DNA from: Pseudomonas sp. P818
Lineage (GTDB): Bacteria; Pseudomonadota; Gammaproteobacteria; Pseudomonadales; Pseudomonadaceae
Direction of reading: 5' to 3'
Length of the DNA: 64,000 nucleotides
Assembly (NCBI RefSeq): GCF_000418555.1
Contig: NZ_ATKM01000005.1
Coordinates: 558,001 to 622,000 of the forward strand
The first letter of the stretch is position 1; the number at the start of each line of letters is the position of its first letter. The notes below the pieces were generated by a model. The model made no database searches and had not been told where the DNA came from. It was given only the letters and a program-made list of their open reading frames with translations. The translations under genes and the position numbers were made by a program. Shown here piece by piece: positions 20,188 through 31,017 of this stretch.

Positions 20188-21681
20188 CTACATCAGTCGC
20201 TTGCGCTCACTGGAGGGCGCTATGCCGAGGGACTCGCGATACTTTGCGACCGTCCGACGGGCGACTTGGATGCCTTGTGCCTCCAGTAAACCAGCGATCT
20301 TGCTGTCACTCAACGGCTTTTTCGCGTTTTCTGCGGCAACCAGTTTTTTGATGATCGCGCGGATCGCGGTGGACGAGCATTCGCCGCCTTCGGAGGTGCT
20401 GACGTGGCTGGAGAAGAAATATTTCAGCTCGTAAATGCCGCGCGGGGTGTGCATGAATTTCTGCGTGGTAACGCGCGAAATGGTGGACTCGTGCATGCCT
20501 ACCGCTTCGGCGATGTCGTGCAACACCAGAGGTTTCATCGCCTCGTCACCGTAATCGAGGAAACCGCGTTGGTGCTCGACGATCTGCGTGGCGACCTTCA
20601 TCAGTGTCTCGTTGCGGCTCTGCAGGCTCTTGATGAACCAGCGCGCCTCCTGCAGCTGATTGCGCATGAAGGTGTTGTCGGCGCTGGAGTCGGCGCGTTT
20701 GACGAAGCCAGCGTACTGCGGGTTGACGCGCAGGCGCGGCATCGCTTCCTGGTTCAGCTCCACCAGCCAGCGGTCGTTGTGCTTGCGCACGATCACGTCG
20801 GGTACGACATATTCCGGCTCGCTGGACTCGATCTGCGAACCCGGGCGCGGATTCAGGCGCTGGATCAGGTCGATGACCTGGCGCAGTTCGTCTTCCTTGA
20901 GCTTGGTGCGGCGCATCAGCTGGGCGTAGTCGCGGCTACCGAGCAGCTCCAGGTAGTCGCTGACCACGCGCTGGGTTTCGTTCAGCCACGGCGTGCTGGC
21001 AGGCAGCTGGCGCAGTTGCAGCAGCAGGCATTCGCGCAGGTCGCGGGCGCCGATACCGGCCGGTTCGAACTGCTGGATGCGGTGCAGGACGACTTCCACT
21101 TCATCCAGCTCGACATCCAGCTCGGGGTCGAAGGACTCGGTCACTTCCTCGAGGGTTTCCTCGAGGTAGCCGTCGTTGTTGATGCAGTCGATCAGGGTGG
21201 CGGCGATCAGCCGGTCCTTGTCCGACATGGGGGCCAGGTTCAGTTGCCAGAGCAGATGGCTGTGCAGGCTCTCGCCGCTGGAGGTACGTGTGGTGAAGTC
21301 CCACTCGTCATCATCGTTGCTGGGCAGGCTGCTGGCACTGGTCTGGTAGATGTCTTCCCAGGCGGTATCGACCGGCAGCTCGTTGGGGATGCGTTCGCCC
21401 CACTCGCCGTCTTCCAGGTTGTCCACCGTCGGGGTGGTTTCCTGATAGCTCTCTTCCTTGCTCGGGGCAGGGGCGGAGCTTTCCGCGCCATCGGCCATCG
21501 GGTCGCTGTTGTCGAAGTCGTCGCCATCTTCCTGGCGCTCGAGCATGGGGTTGGATTCCAGCGCCTCCTGGATTTCCTGTTGCAGGTCCAGGGTCGACAG
21601 TTGGAGGAGGCGGATAGCCTGTTGCAGCTGCGGGGTCATCGTCAGCTGCTGGCCCATCTTGAGGACTAGCGATGGTTTCAT
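20188..21681 (-). CDS. rpoN: RNA polymerase sigma-54 factor
   Basis: 497 residues. Region I at the N-terminus is Gln/Leu-rich ([20 protein letters not shown]) and contacts enhancer-binding activators. An acidic region II (about residues 50-120) follows. The core-binding and HTH regions come next, and the C-terminal RpoN box [10 protein letters not shown] reads promoter -24. It directs transcription of nitrogen, motility and other genes with AAA+ activators. It heads the rpoN-hpf-ptsN-rapZ-ptsO cluster; the 135-base gap to lptB should hold its promoter. Confidence 0.98.
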   Translation of the reverse strand: MKPSLVLKMGQQLTMTPQLQQAIRLLQLSTLDLQQEIQEALESNPMLERQEDGDDFDNSDPMADGAESSAPAPSKEESYQETTPTVDNLEDGEWGERIPNELPVDTAWEDIYQTSASSLPSNDDDEWDFTTRTSSGESLHSHLLWQLNLAPMSDKDRLIAATLIDCINNDGYLEETLEEVTESFDPELDVELDEVEVVLHRIQQFEPAGIGARDLRECLLLQLRQLPASTPWLNETQRVVSDYLELLGSRDYAQLMRRTKLKEDELRQVIDLIQRLNPRPGSQIESSEPEYVVPDVIVRKHNDRWLVELNQEAMPRLRVNPQYAGFVKRADSSADNTFMRNQLQEARWFIKSLQSRNETLMKVATQIVEHQRGFLDYGDEAMKPLVLHDIAEAVGMHESTISRVTTQKFMHTPRGIYELKYFFSSHVSTSEGGECSSTAIRAIIKKLVAAENAKKPLSDSKIAGLLEAQGIQVARRTVAKYRESLGIAPSSERKRLM

Positions 21682-21816
21682 TGCAGACCTTAATTTACTG
21701 GCGAGTTACGCCTTCCACATCAGGGCGCCGAAGCGCCGCCAGGAAGCAAATTATATGCCTGAATTTCTCGTTCTTGCCTAGGGGTTGCAATATTTCTGTA
21801 GCGAAACCGCGGCGAC

Positions 21817-22542
21817 CTAAAGGCGGAACTCGTGGCCCAGATATACCTCTTTCACCGTCTGGTTGGCGAGGATGGTCTCGGCGTCGCCTTCGGCGATCAG
21901 CTGCCCGTCGTTGACGATGTAGGCGGTTTCGCAGATGTCCAAGGTCTCGCGCACGTTGTGATCGGTGATCAGGATGCCGATGCCCTTGGTCTTGAGGTGA
22001 TGGATGATCTGCTTGATATCGCCCACCGAAATCGGGTCGACCCCGGCAAAGGGTTCGTCGAGCAGGATGAACTTGGGGTTGGTCGCCAGGGCGCGGGCAA
22101 TCTCCACGCGGCGGCGCTCACCACCGGACAGGCTCATGCCGAGGCTGTCGGCGATATGGTGGATATGGAACTCCTGCAGCAGGTTTTCCAGTTCCGCCTG
22201 ACGCCCGGCGCGGTCCAGGTCCTTGCGCGTTTCGAGAATGGCCATGATGTTGTCGGCCACCGACAGTTTGCGGAAGATCGAGGCTTCCTGCGGCAGATAG
22301 CCGATACCGGCGCGAGCGCGGCCGTGCATGGGCTGATGGCTGACGTCCAGATCGTCGATCAGCACGCGGCCCTGATCGGCGCGCACCAGGCCGACGATCA
22401 TGTAGAAGCAGGTGGTCTTGCCGGCACCGTTGGGGCCGAGCAGGCCGACGATCTGGCCGCTTTCGATGTTCAGGCTGACGTCACGCACGACCTGACGGCT
22501 CTTGTAGCTTTTCGCCAGGTGTTGGGCTTTGAGAATGGCCAT
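21817..22542 (-). CDS. lptB: LPS export ABC transporter ATPase LptB
   Basis: 241-residue ABC ATPase of the LptB2FG complex that drives LPS from the inner to the outer membrane. Walker A is GPNGAGKTT (near residue 36), the signature is [15 protein letters not shown], and Walker B is [12 protein letters not shown] with a following His switch in [10 protein letters not shown]. It overlaps the end of lptA by one base, so the two are coupled. The membrane subunits LptF and LptG are not in this window. Confidence 0.97.
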   Translation of the reverse strand: MAILKAQHLAKSYKSRQVVRDVSLNIESGQIVGLLGPNGAGKTTCFYMIVGLVRADQGRVLIDDLDVSHQPMHGRARAGIGYLPQEASIFRKLSVADNIMAILETRKDLDRAGRQAELENLLQEFHIHHIADSLGMSLSGGERRRVEIARALATNPKFILLDEPFAGVDPISVGDIKQIIHHLKTKGIGILITDHNVRETLDICETAYIVNDGQLIAEGDAETILANQTVKEVYLGHEFRL

Positions 22543-23081
22543 TACTGCTGCTGATCCGCGGGTTTGTTCTTCGGTTGGATGACCATGTCGATACGCGGGC
22601 GCGGCGTGCTGACGTTGCCGCCCGTGGCGCGGCCGGCATTGACGATCTGGCGGCGGGTGTCATAGACGATCTTCTCGCCTTCGAAGGTATTGCCTTCCTG
22701 AATCACCTTGGCCTGGTCGATCAGCACGATGCGCTCGTTGCTGGCGAAGTACTGGATGGTCTTGCCGTATGCCTTGACCACTTCCTTGTCCACGGCCGGC
22801 TTCTGCTCGTAGTAAGCCAGATTGCCCACCGAGGTGAAGACGTCGATATCGCCACTGGCGGTCTGGGTGATGGTCACCGTGTCGCCGGTGATCTTCAGGG
22901 TGCCCTGGGTGATGATCACGTCGCCGCGGTAAACGGCTACGCCTTGCTTGTCATCCAGCTCGGCACTGTCGGCCTGGATACGGATCGGCTGATCGCGATC
23001 CGATGGCAGTGCCCAGGCAGCCGCGCTTCCCAATGCGGCGCCGAGGCTGAGAATCAGGGGGAGGGTATTAACGAACCTCAT
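22542..23081 (-). CDS. lptA: LPS transport periplasmic protein LptA
   Basis: 179 residues. A signal peptide ([20 protein letters not shown], cleaved near AWA-LPSD) is followed by an OstA/LptA jellyroll with the family segment [20 protein letters not shown]. LptA oligomerises to bridge LptC and LptD across the periplasm. ATG 23081 has GAGG 5 bases upstream and overlaps lptC by 14 bases. The Gln-rich tail (KPADQQQ) is unremarkable. Confidence 0.95.
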   Translation of the reverse strand: MRFVNTLPLILSLGAALGSAAAWALPSDRDQPIRIQADSAELDDKQGVAVYRGDVIITQGTLKITGDTVTITQTASGDIDVFTSVGNLAYYEQKPAVDKEVVKAYGKTIQYFASNERIVLIDQAKVIQEGNTFEGEKIVYDTRRQIVNAGRATGGNVSTPRPRIDMVIQPKNKPADQQQ

Positions 23082-23634
23082 GCTGGCCTCTTACGTTGGA
23101 CTGCAGGATCATCCTGCCGTCATTCAAGTACGCTTTCATTCCTTGTGCCGTGGTCACCCCGTTGGCCGCGACGATTCTAACGGCTTGCTCGGTCTGCGCA
23201 TATTCCTTGTCAGGAATAACGGTCATGCGGCTACTGGTGATGATGGTTGGACGGTTCTTGGCATCGGTGCGGGCGATGCGCACATCGTCGATCAGTTCTA
23301 CCTCGACGCCGCCAGGTGAGACTTCGGCACGCTGGCTGGTCACTTTCCACGGCAGTTCGGTGCCGCGATAGAGCTCCAGCTTGGGCGTGTCGATCAGGGT
23401 GATATCGGTGCGCTTGACGTGTTCGAGCTTGTCCGCCGTCATGCGGTAGTGCAGCTTGCCGTCGTCCTGGAACTGCACGGTGCGCGCGCCGACCACATAG
23501 AAGTCGACGACGTTGTCGTCGCTGCTCTGTTGGGTTACGCGGGCGCTGTCCGGCGCCAGATTCCAGTAGCCGAGGGCGGCCACCACGACCGCAATCAGGG
23601 CGAAGATCAGGATGTTGAGAATTTTACGCGGCAT
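23068..23634 (-). CDS. lptC: LPS export membrane protein LptC
   Basis: 188 residues, bitopic. One N-terminal transmembrane helix (ILNILIFALIAVVVAALGYW) is followed by a periplasmic LptC/YrbK beta-jellyroll that receives LPS from LptB2FG and hands it to LptA. It lies 8 bases after kdsC and overlaps lptA. Confidence 0.94.
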   Translation of the reverse strand: MPRKILNILIFALIAVVVAALGYWNLAPDSARVTQQSSDDNVVDFYVVGARTVQFQDDGKLHYRMTADKLEHVKRTDITLIDTPKLELYRGTELPWKVTSQRAEVSPGGVEVELIDDVRIARTDAKNRPTIITSSRMTVIPDKEYAQTEQAVRIVAANGVTTAQGMKAYLNDGRMILQSNVRGQHEVR

Positions 23635-23642
23635 GCTGTTCT

Positions 23643-24167
23643 CTACAGGTAGGCGGCCTGGGCCGCGTCCAGTGTGCCCTGGGCACGCATGATCAGTTCA
23701 CAGAACTCCCGCGCCGCGCCGTCACCGCCACGCGCCTGGGTCACCCCATGGGCATGCTGGCGCACGAAACTGTCGGCGCTGGCCACAGCCATGCCCAGCC
23801 CGACACGGCGGATAACCGGAAGGTCCGGCAGGTCGTCGCCCAGATAGGCGACCTCTTCGTAGCTTAGGCCGAGTTCGGTAAGCAGGTCGTCGAGCACCAC
23901 GAGTTTGTCTTCGCGGCCCTGAAACAGGTGCTGGATGCCGAGGTTGTTGGCACGACGCTCGACCACCGGGGTCTTGCGTCCGCTGATGATGGCGGTTTGC
24001 ACGCCCGAGTTGATCAGCATCTTGATGCCGTGGCCGTCGAGCGTGTTGAAGGTCTTGAACTCGCTGCCGTCTTCGAGGAAGTACAGGCGGCCGTCGGTGA
24101 GCACTCCGTCGACGTCGAAGATCGCCAGTTTGACGGCGCGGGCGCGTTGCAGCAGATCGTTCATCAC
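23643..24167 (-). CDS. kdsC: 3-deoxy-D-manno-octulosonate 8-phosphate phosphatase
   Basis: 174-residue C0-type HAD phosphatase that removes phosphate from Kdo-8-P in Kdo synthesis. The nucleophile and acid/base aspartates are Asp18 and Asp20 in FDVDGVLTDG; motif III/IV is YLGDDLPDLP near residue 113. The small size without a cap fits tetrameric KdsC. Overlaps kdsD by 4 bases. Confidence 0.96.
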   Translation of the reverse strand: MMNDLLQRARAVKLAIFDVDGVLTDGRLYFLEDGSEFKTFNTLDGHGIKMLINSGVQTAIISGRKTPVVERRANNLGIQHLFQGREDKLVVLDDLLTELGLSYEEVAYLGDDLPDLPVIRRVGLGMAVASADSFVRQHAHGVTQARGGDGAAREFCELIMRAQGTLDAAQAAYL

Positions 24168-25138
24168 ATTACTCCGGCGCGCAGCAGATCGTGCATGTTG
24201 AGGGCGCCGACCGGGTTGTCCTGGTCGTCTACCACCACCAGCGCGTTGATCTTGTGGTCTTCCATGATCTTCAGGGCCTCGGCGGCGAGCATCTCGGCGC
24301 GGGCGGTCTTGCCGTGCGGGGTCATGACTTCGTCGATCGATGCCTGGCGCACGTCGATGCCCTTGTCGAGGGTGCGACGCAGGTCGCCATCGGTGAAGAT
24401 GCCGGCCAGGCGGCCGTCTTCTTCGAGCACCACGGTCATGCCCAGGCCTTTCTGGGTCATTTCCAGCAGCGCATCGCGCAGGCTGGTGCCGCGATTCACT
24501 CGCGGCAGGGCATCGCCTGCATGCATGACGTTTTCCACCTTGAGCAGCAGGCGGCGACCGAGAGCACCGCCGGGGTGGGAGAAGGCGAAGTCTTCGGCAG
24601 TGAAGCCGCGCGCTTCCAGCAGGGCGATGGCCAGGGCATCACCCAGCACCAGGCTGGCGGTGGTCGAGGAGGTCGGCGCCAGATTCAGCGGGCAGGCCTC
24701 CTGCGACACGCGTGCGTCGAGATTGACTTCGGCGGCCTTGGCCAGGGGCGAGTCCGGGTTGCCGGTCATGCTGATCAGGCGGATGCCGAGACGCTTGATC
24801 AGCGGCAGCAGGGTGACGATTTCTGCGGTGCTGCCGGAGTTGGACAGGGCCAGAACGATGTCGTCCTTGGTGATCATGCCCATGTCGCCGTGGCTGGCCT
24901 CGGCCGGATGGACGAAGAACGCCGTGGTGCCGGTGCTGGCCAGCGTCGCGGCGATCTTGTTGCCGATATGCCCTGACTTGCCCATGCCGACCACGACCAC
25001 GCGCCCCTTGCAGTTCAGGATCAGCTCGCAGGCCTTGATGAAATCGGCGTTGATGCGGGGCAGCAGCTCCTGTACAGCCTCGATTTCAAGGCGGATGGTG
25101 CGCTGCGCGGAATCAATCAGGTCGCGGGTCTGGTTCAT
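24164..25138 (-). CDS. kdsD: Arabinose-5-phosphate isomerase KdsD
   Basis: 324 residues: an N-terminal SIS isomerase domain (GMGKSGHIGNKIAATLASTG near residue 51; LALSNSGSTAEI) and two C-terminal CBS domains (MTPHGKTARAEM; LVVDDQDNPVGAL). It converts ribulose-5-P to arabinose-5-P, the first committed step of Kdo synthesis. It is the first gene of the kdsD-kdsC-lptCAB operon and divergent from the mla operon. Confidence 0.97.
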   Translation of the reverse strand: MNQTRDLIDSAQRTIRLEIEAVQELLPRINADFIKACELILNCKGRVVVVGMGKSGHIGNKIAATLASTGTTAFFVHPAEASHGDMGMITKDDIVLALSNSGSTAEIVTLLPLIKRLGIRLISMTGNPDSPLAKAAEVNLDARVSQEACPLNLAPTSSTTASLVLGDALAIALLEARGFTAEDFAFSHPGGALGRRLLLKVENVMHAGDALPRVNRGTSLRDALLEMTQKGLGMTVVLEEDGRLAGIFTDGDLRRTLDKGIDVRQASIDEVMTPHGKTARAEMLAAEALKIMEDHKINALVVVDDQDNPVGALNMHDLLRAGVM

Positions 25139-25170
25139 TGGGCTGAGCTGTCGGCCGAAAAAAGACGGGG

Positions 25171-25192
25171 ATTATAACGGGAAAAGCTTTCC
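25171..25192 (-). promoter_or_regulatory. kdsD operon promoter -10 region
   Basis: On the minus strand a perfect TATAAT (complement of 25171-25176) lies about 33 bases before the kdsD ATG. The expected -35 position, near 25194-25199, has only a weak TGAGCG. A palindrome GGAAAAGCTTTCC lies in the spacer. Confidence 0.5.
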
Positions 25193-25261
25193 GCGCTCAC
25201 CTCTGCTTTAAGTGGCCTGTGTTGAAGCTGTCGCAAGTCTGAACGCCGGATTGTGGCGCTA

Positions 25262-25291
25262 TTGGGCGGCATGTTCGGCAAATGCTATAGT
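25262..25291 (+). promoter_or_regulatory. mla operon sigma-70 promoter
   Basis: TTGGGC (25262-25267) and TATAGT (25286-25291) are separated by 18 bases, about 90 bases upstream of the mlaF ATG. The leader between them and mlaF contains no gene. Confidence 0.55.
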
Positions 25292-25379
25292 TTGCGGCCT
25301 TTTTGGCCCCTCGGCCGGCGCGTGTCCTCGCATCGGGAGGCGGCGTCTGCAAGGAAGGCCTGATTTTCAAGGAGTTCAG

Positions 25380-26189
25380 ATGAGCGCCGAGCACGAGTAT
25401 GCGATCGAGTTGCAGGGCGTCAGCTTTCAGCGCGGCGCACGGTCGATTTTCGACAAGGTCGACATTCGCATCCCGCGCGGCAAGGTCACCGGCATCATGG
25501 GGCCGTCCGGCTGTGGCAAAACCACGTTGTTGCGCCTGATCGCGGCCGAGCTGCGCCCTTCGGCGGGCGATGTTCGTGTCAACGGAGTGAGCCTGCCGAA
25601 GCTCTCGCGTGACGAACTGTTCGACATGCGCAAGCAGATGGGCGTGTTGTTCCAGAGCGGCGCGTTGTTCACCGATCTCGACGTGTTCGAGAATGTGGCC
25701 TTTCCGTTGCGTGTGCACACCAAGCTCCCTGAGGAGATGATTCGCGACATCGTCCTGATGAAGCTGCAGGCCGTTGGCCTGCGCGGGGCCGTGGAGCTGA
25801 TGCCGGACGAGCTGTCCGGCGGCATGAAACGCCGTGTGGCGCTGGCGCGGGCGATTGCCCTCGATCCGCAGATTCTGCTGTATGACGAGCCGTTCGTCGG
25901 TCAGGACCCCATTGCCATGGGTGTGCTGGTGCGCCTGATTCGCCTGCTCAACGATGCCCTGGGAATCACCAGCGTGGTGGTCTCCCACGATCTCGCGGAA
26001 ACCGCCAGCATCGCCGATTACATCTATGTCGTCGGTGATGCCCAGGTACTGGGGCATGGCACGCCTGCCGAACTGATGGAGTCGGAAAACCCGCGTATTC
26101 GTCAGTTCATGAAGGGCATTCCGGATGGCCCGGTGCCGTTCCATTTTCCAGCGCCGGACTATCGCGAAGATCTGTTGGGGAGAGGTTGA
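25380..26189 (+). CDS. mlaF: Mla phospholipid transport ATPase MlaF
   Basis: 269-residue ABC ATPase of the MlaFEDB complex, which moves phospholipids between the inner membrane and the periplasmic carrier MlaC to maintain outer-membrane asymmetry (Ttg2A in Pseudomonas). Walker A is GPSGCGKTT, the signature [15 protein letters not shown], and Walker [16 protein letters not shown] 25380 has AAGGAG 5 bases upstream; the longer frame upstream lies in the promoter region. First gene of mlaFEDCB. Confidence 0.96.
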   Translation: MSAEHEYAIELQGVSFQRGARSIFDKVDIRIPRGKVTGIMGPSGCGKTTLLRLIAAELRPSAGDVRVNGVSLPKLSRDELFDMRKQMGVLFQSGALFTDLDVFENVAFPLRVHTKLPEEMIRDIVLMKLQAVGLRGAVELMPDELSGGMKRRVALARAIALDPQILLYDEPFVGQDPIAMGVLVRLIRLLNDALGITSVVVSHDLAETASIADYIYVVGDAQVLGHGTPAELMESENPRIRQFMKGIPDGPVPFHFPAPDYREDLLGRG

Positions 26190-26986
26190 TGCGCAGAATT
26201 TCACCGCTCGAACGGCTGCGGCTGTTCGGTCGTGCGGGTATCGATGTGGTGGCGACGCTGGGGCGTTCGGTGCTGTTTCTGCTGGGCGCGCTGTTCGGCC
26301 GCAGTCGCGCCGGCAAGCCGCTGCAACTGCTGATCAAGCAGCTTTTCGCCGTTGGCGTGATGTCGCTGGCGATCATCGTCGTCTCCGGCATCTTCATCGG
26401 CATGGTGCTGGCCCTGCAGGGCTACAACATCCTGGTCAGCTATGGCTCCGAGCAGGCGGTCGGGCAGATGGTCGCGCTGACCCTGCTGCGTGAGTTGGGG
26501 CCGGTGGTCACCGCGCTGCTGTTCGCCGGTCGCGCCGGTTCCGCGCTGACGGCCGAGATCGGCAACATGAAGTCCACCGAGCAGCTCTCCAGCCTGGAGA
26601 TGATCGGTGTCGACCCGCTCAAGTACATCGTCGCGCCGCGGCTGTGGGCCGGCTTCATCTCCATGCCGCTGCTGGCGATGATCTTCAGCGTCGTCGGCAT
26701 CTGGGGCGGGGCGATGGTCGCGGTGGACTGGCTGGGCGTCTACGAGGGCTCGTTCTGGTCCAACATGCAGAACAGTGTTTCCTTTTATGACGATGTGCTC
26801 AATGGCGTGATCAAGAGCATCGTCTTCGCCTTCGTGGTGACCTGGATCGCCGTATTCCAGGGCTACGACTGCGAACCCACTTCCGAGGGCATCAGCCGCG
26901 CGACCACGCGCACCGTGGTGTATGCCTCGCTGGCCGTTCTTGGCCTGGATTTCATTCTGACCGCTTTGATGTTTGGAGACTTCTGA
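26189..26986 (+). CDS. mlaE: Mla phospholipid transport permease MlaE
   Basis: 265 residues, polytopic inner-membrane permease with the MlaE/Ttg2B fold. Conserved segments include [20 protein letters not shown] and [12 protein letters not shown], the latter in the coupling region. ATG 26189 overlaps the mlaF stop (ATGA); a TTG one codon earlier is not needed. Confidence 0.96.
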   Translation: MRRISPLERLRLFGRAGIDVVATLGRSVLFLLGALFGRSRAGKPLQLLIKQLFAVGVMSLAIIVVSGIFIGMVLALQGYNILVSYGSEQAVGQMVALTLLRELGPVVTALLFAGRAGSALTAEIGNMKSTEQLSSLEMIGVDPLKYIVAPRLWAGFISMPLLAMIFSVVGIWGGAMVAVDWLGVYEGSFWSNMQNSVSFYDDVLNGVIKSIVFAFVVTWIAVFQGYDCEPTSEGISRATTRTVVYASLAVLGLDFILTALMFGDF

Positions 26987-27456
26987 TGCAAAACCGCACG
27001 CTGGAGATTGGTGTCGGCCTGTTCCTCATGGCCGGTGTGCTGGCCCTGCTGCTGCTGGCCCTGCGCGTCAGCGGCCTGAGCGTCGGCAGCGCAGGCGATA
27101 CCTACAAGGTCTACGCCTACTTCGACAACATCGCCGGGCTCACCGTGCGCGCCAAGGTGACCATGGCCGGCGTGAGCATCGGCAAGGTCACCGCCATCGA
27201 CCTGGATCGCGACAGCTACATGGGCCGGGTGACCCTGGAGCTCGATGGCAACGTCAATAACCTGCCCGAGGATTCCACTGCGTCGATCCTGACTGCAGGT
27301 TTGCTCGGCGAGAAATACATCGGCATCAGCGTCGGTGGTGACGAGGAGGTGCTCAAGGATGGCAGCACCATCCACGACACGCAGTCCTCGCTGGTGCTGG
27401 AAGACCTGATTGGCAAATTCCTGCTCAATTCGGTCAATAAAGATGAAGCCAATTGA
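26986..27456 (+). CDS. mlaD: Mla membrane-anchored MCE protein MlaD
   Basis: 156 residues: one N-terminal membrane anchor (IGVGLFLMAGVLALLLLAL) and a single MCE domain starting YKVYAYFDNIAGLTVRAKV. MlaD hexamers form the hydrophobic pore on top of MlaE. Residues GLLGEKYIGI are a typical MCE block. It overlaps mlaE by one base. Its C-terminal helix is short, as usual. Confidence 0.96.
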   Translation: MQNRTLEIGVGLFLMAGVLALLLLALRVSGLSVGSAGDTYKVYAYFDNIAGLTVRAKVTMAGVSIGKVTAIDLDRDSYMGRVTLELDGNVNNLPEDSTASILTAGLLGEKYIGISVGGDEEVLKDGSTIHDTQSSLVLEDLIGKFLLNSVNKDEAN

Positions 27457-27470
27457 TGAGGGCTCCTCAG

Positions 27471-28103
27471 ATGTTCAAGACCGTACGTAATTCCCTACTG
27501 GTGTTGCTGGCCGCCATGCCGCTGCTGGCCGTCGCCGCGCCGAGCGCTCATGAAGTGGTGCAGCAGACCACCGATACCCTGCTGGCTGACCTGAAGGCCA
27601 ACAAGGATCGCTATCGCAGCGATCCCAATGCGTTCTACGACTCGCTCAACGAGATCCTCGGCCCGGTAGTGGATGTCGACGGCATTTCCCGTGGCGTGAT
27701 GACTGTGCGTTACTCGCGTCAGGCCTCGCCCGAGCAGATGAGTCGCTTCCAGGAGAACTTCAAGCGCAGCCTGATGCAGTTCTATGGCAATGCCTTGCTC
27801 GAATACAACAACCAGGACATCCGCGTGCTGCCGGCCAGTGGCAGAGCAGAGGGCGAGCGCACCTCGGTGGGCATGGAGATCCGAGACGGCAAGGGTGTGG
27901 TCTACCCGCTGTCCTACACCATGGTGTCGATCGATGGTGGCTGGAAGCTGCGCAACGTTGTGATCAACGGCATCAACGTCGGCAAACTGTTCCGCGACCA
28001 GTTCGCCCAGTCGATGCAGACCAATCGCAACGACCTCGACAAGGTCATCGACACCTGGGCCGATACCGTGGCCAGGGCGCGTCAGGCCCGGGGCGAGTCG
28101 TGA
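27471..28103 (+). CDS. mlaC: Mla periplasmic phospholipid-binding protein MlaC
   Basis: About 210 residues. A signal peptide (RNSLLVLLAAMPLLAVAA) is followed by the MlaC/Ttg2D fold, which carries phospholipid between the MlaA-OmpC complex and MlaFEDB. Start choice: ATG 27471 has GAGGG 8 bases upstream; ATG 27456 overlaps the mlaD stop (ATGA) but has no clear ribosome binding site and would add five residues before the signal peptide. Either is possible. Confidence 0.93.
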   Translation: MFKTVRNSLLVLLAAMPLLAVAAPSAHEVVQQTTDTLLADLKANKDRYRSDPNAFYDSLNEILGPVVDVDGISRGVMTVRYSRQASPEQMSRFQENFKRSLMQFYGNALLEYNNQDIRVLPASGRAEGERTSVGMEIRDGKGVVYPLSYTMVSIDGGWKLRNVVINGINVGKLFRDQFAQSMQTNRNDLDKVIDTWADTVARARQARGES

Positions 28104-28408
28104 GCCAGGCCAGTCTGACCGAGCGAAGCGCTGGGCAGCTGCAACTGGCCGGCGTGCTGGACTACAGCACCGGCCCGCAGTTGCGCGAGCAGGGCGCGCG
28201 CCTGATCGCCGCCAGCAGTGTTGCGCGTCTTTCGCTCGACTGCAGTGCTGTGGAGAAATCCAGCAGCGTCGGTCTGGCACTGCTGCTGGCGTTCGTTCGT
28301 GATGCACGTAAGGCCGGGCGCGAGCTGTCGATCAGCGCGTTGCCCGCCGACATGCACGAGATCGCCCAGGTCAGCGGCCTGCTCGAGTTGCTGCCGCTGC
28401 AATCGTGA
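28100..28408 (+). CDS. mlaB: Mla STAS-domain protein MlaB
   Basis: 102 residues, one STAS domain, with the family segment LDCSAVEKSSSVGLALLLAF. It binds MlaF and stabilises the ATPase. GTG 28100 overlaps the mlaC stop, indicating coupling. It closes the mlaFEDCB operon. Confidence 0.92.
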   Translation: MSQASLTERSAGQLQLAGVLDYSTGPQLREQGARLIAASSVARLSLDCSAVEKSSSVGLALLLAFVRDARKAGRELSISALPADMHEIAQVSGLLELLPLQS

Positions 28409-28526
28409 AGCGCTTCCCGTCGTTCCGTCAGCACCGCTGCTGGCGGGGTTCGCAGGCGGGAGGCTTTTTTGTATGATGGCCGACCCGCGGGCGCTGGTAG
28501 CCCGAATGCGTCAGTCGAGGTCGAGC

Positions 28527-30054
<1,528 letters not shown>

Positions 30055-30069
30055 GTCTCCATTGCTGTA

Positions 30070-30098
30070 AGGCCGCACCGATTGGTGCGGCCGTTTTC
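30070..30098 (+). terminator. Rho-independent terminator after murA
   Basis: GGCCGCACC (30071-30079) pairs with GGTGCGGCC (30084-30092) across a 4-base loop and is followed by a T-rich run. It lies 16 bases past the murA stop and separates it from hisG. Confidence 0.85.
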
Positions 30099-30116
30099 GT
30101 TCAAGGACCCCCTTTC

Positions 30117-30752
30117 ATGCTGACCATCGCCCTGTCCAAAGGCCGCATTCTCGATGACACCCTGCCGTTGCTGGCGGCAGCGGGCATCGAGCCGACCGAG
30201 AACCCGGACAAGAGCCGCAAGCTGATCATCCCGACCACTCAGGATGACGTGCGCCTGCTGATCGTGCGTGCCACCGACGTGCCGACCTATGTCGAGCATG
30301 GCGCGGCCGACCTCGGCGTGGCGGGCAAGGATGTGCTGATGGAATACGGCGGCCAGGGCATCTACGAGCCGCTGGATCTGCAGATCGCCAAGTGCAAGCT
30401 GATGACCGCCGGCAAGGTCGGTGCAGCGGAGCCCAAGGGCCGCCTGCGCGTGGCCACCAAGTTCGTCAATGTCGCCAAGCGCTACTACGCCGAGCAGGGC
30501 CGTCAGGTCGACATCATCAAGCTCTACGGTTCGATGGAACTGGCGCCGCTGGTGGGCCTGGCCGACAAGATCATCGACGTGGTCGACACCGGCAACACCC
30601 TGCGCGCCAACGGCCTTGAACCGCAGGAACTGATCGCCACCATCAGCTCGCGACTGATCGTCAACAAGGCTTCGATGAAGATGCAGCACGGTCGCATCCA
30701 GGCGCTGATCGAAACCCTGCGTGGCGCGGTCGAGGCGCGACACCAAGGCTGA
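30117..30752 (+). CDS. hisG: ATP phosphoribosyltransferase, short form
   Basis: 211 residues, the short HisG. It catalyses the first step of histidine synthesis, condensing ATP and PRPP. The PRPP-binding block is [14 protein letters not shown] near residue 155. Short-form enzymes lack the C-terminal ACT-like regulatory domain and need HisZ for activity and feedback control; no hisZ is present in this window. ATG 30117 gives the family N-terminus [17 protein letters not shown]. Confidence 0.97.
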   Translation: MLTIALSKGRILDDTLPLLAAAGIEPTENPDKSRKLIIPTTQDDVRLLIVRATDVPTYVEHGAADLGVAGKDVLMEYGGQGIYEPLDLQIAKCKLMTAGKVGAAEPKGRLRVATKFVNVAKRYYAEQGRQVDIIKLYGSMELAPLVGLADKIIDVVDTGNTLRANGLEPQELIATISSRLIVNKASMKMQHGRIQALIETLRGAVEARHQG

Positions 30753-30839
30753 CTCCTTTCCGCGACTTCTGGTCGCGGCAGCCTATCCGTGTCATAGCCA
30801 TTTTTCTTGGGTGCCCGCACGGTGGGCTTGCTACTCTAG

Positions 30840-30977
30840 CGGACCGTTGAAAACGTAGCCGAGGCAGTCGGTGCTAGGCAAAAACAGGCGAGGAAGCGGA
30901 GTTTACGAGCTGTAAATGAGCATTCCGAGCCTGTTTTTAACGACGCACCGGCAACGCAGGTAGTTTTCAACCGTCCG
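30840..30977 (+). repeat. Small inverted-repeat element, copy A (hisG-hisD gap)
   Basis: About 138 bp with 15-bp terminal inverted repeats, CGGACCGTTGAAAAC at 30840-30854 and its complement, with one mismatch, at 30963-30977. Inside, AAAAACAGGC (30880-30889) pairs with GCCTGTTTTT (30929-30938), and the central hairpin is TTTAC-GAGCT-GTAAA (30902-30916). The core GAAGCGGAGT...AAATGAGCATT is shared with copies at 42255-42393 and 43085-43239. The element has no coding capacity and resembles a non-autonomous MITE. It occupies most of the 265-base hisG-hisD gap. Confidence 0.75.
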
Positions 30978-31017
30978 CTTGCGGCGCCTGAGATTTACCC
31001 TTACACGAGGCTTTGCC

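Noticed and set aside
30760..30778. Hairpin after hisG as a terminator
   Set aside because: CCGCGAC/GTCGCGG pairs, but there is no T run and it may only be a weak structure.
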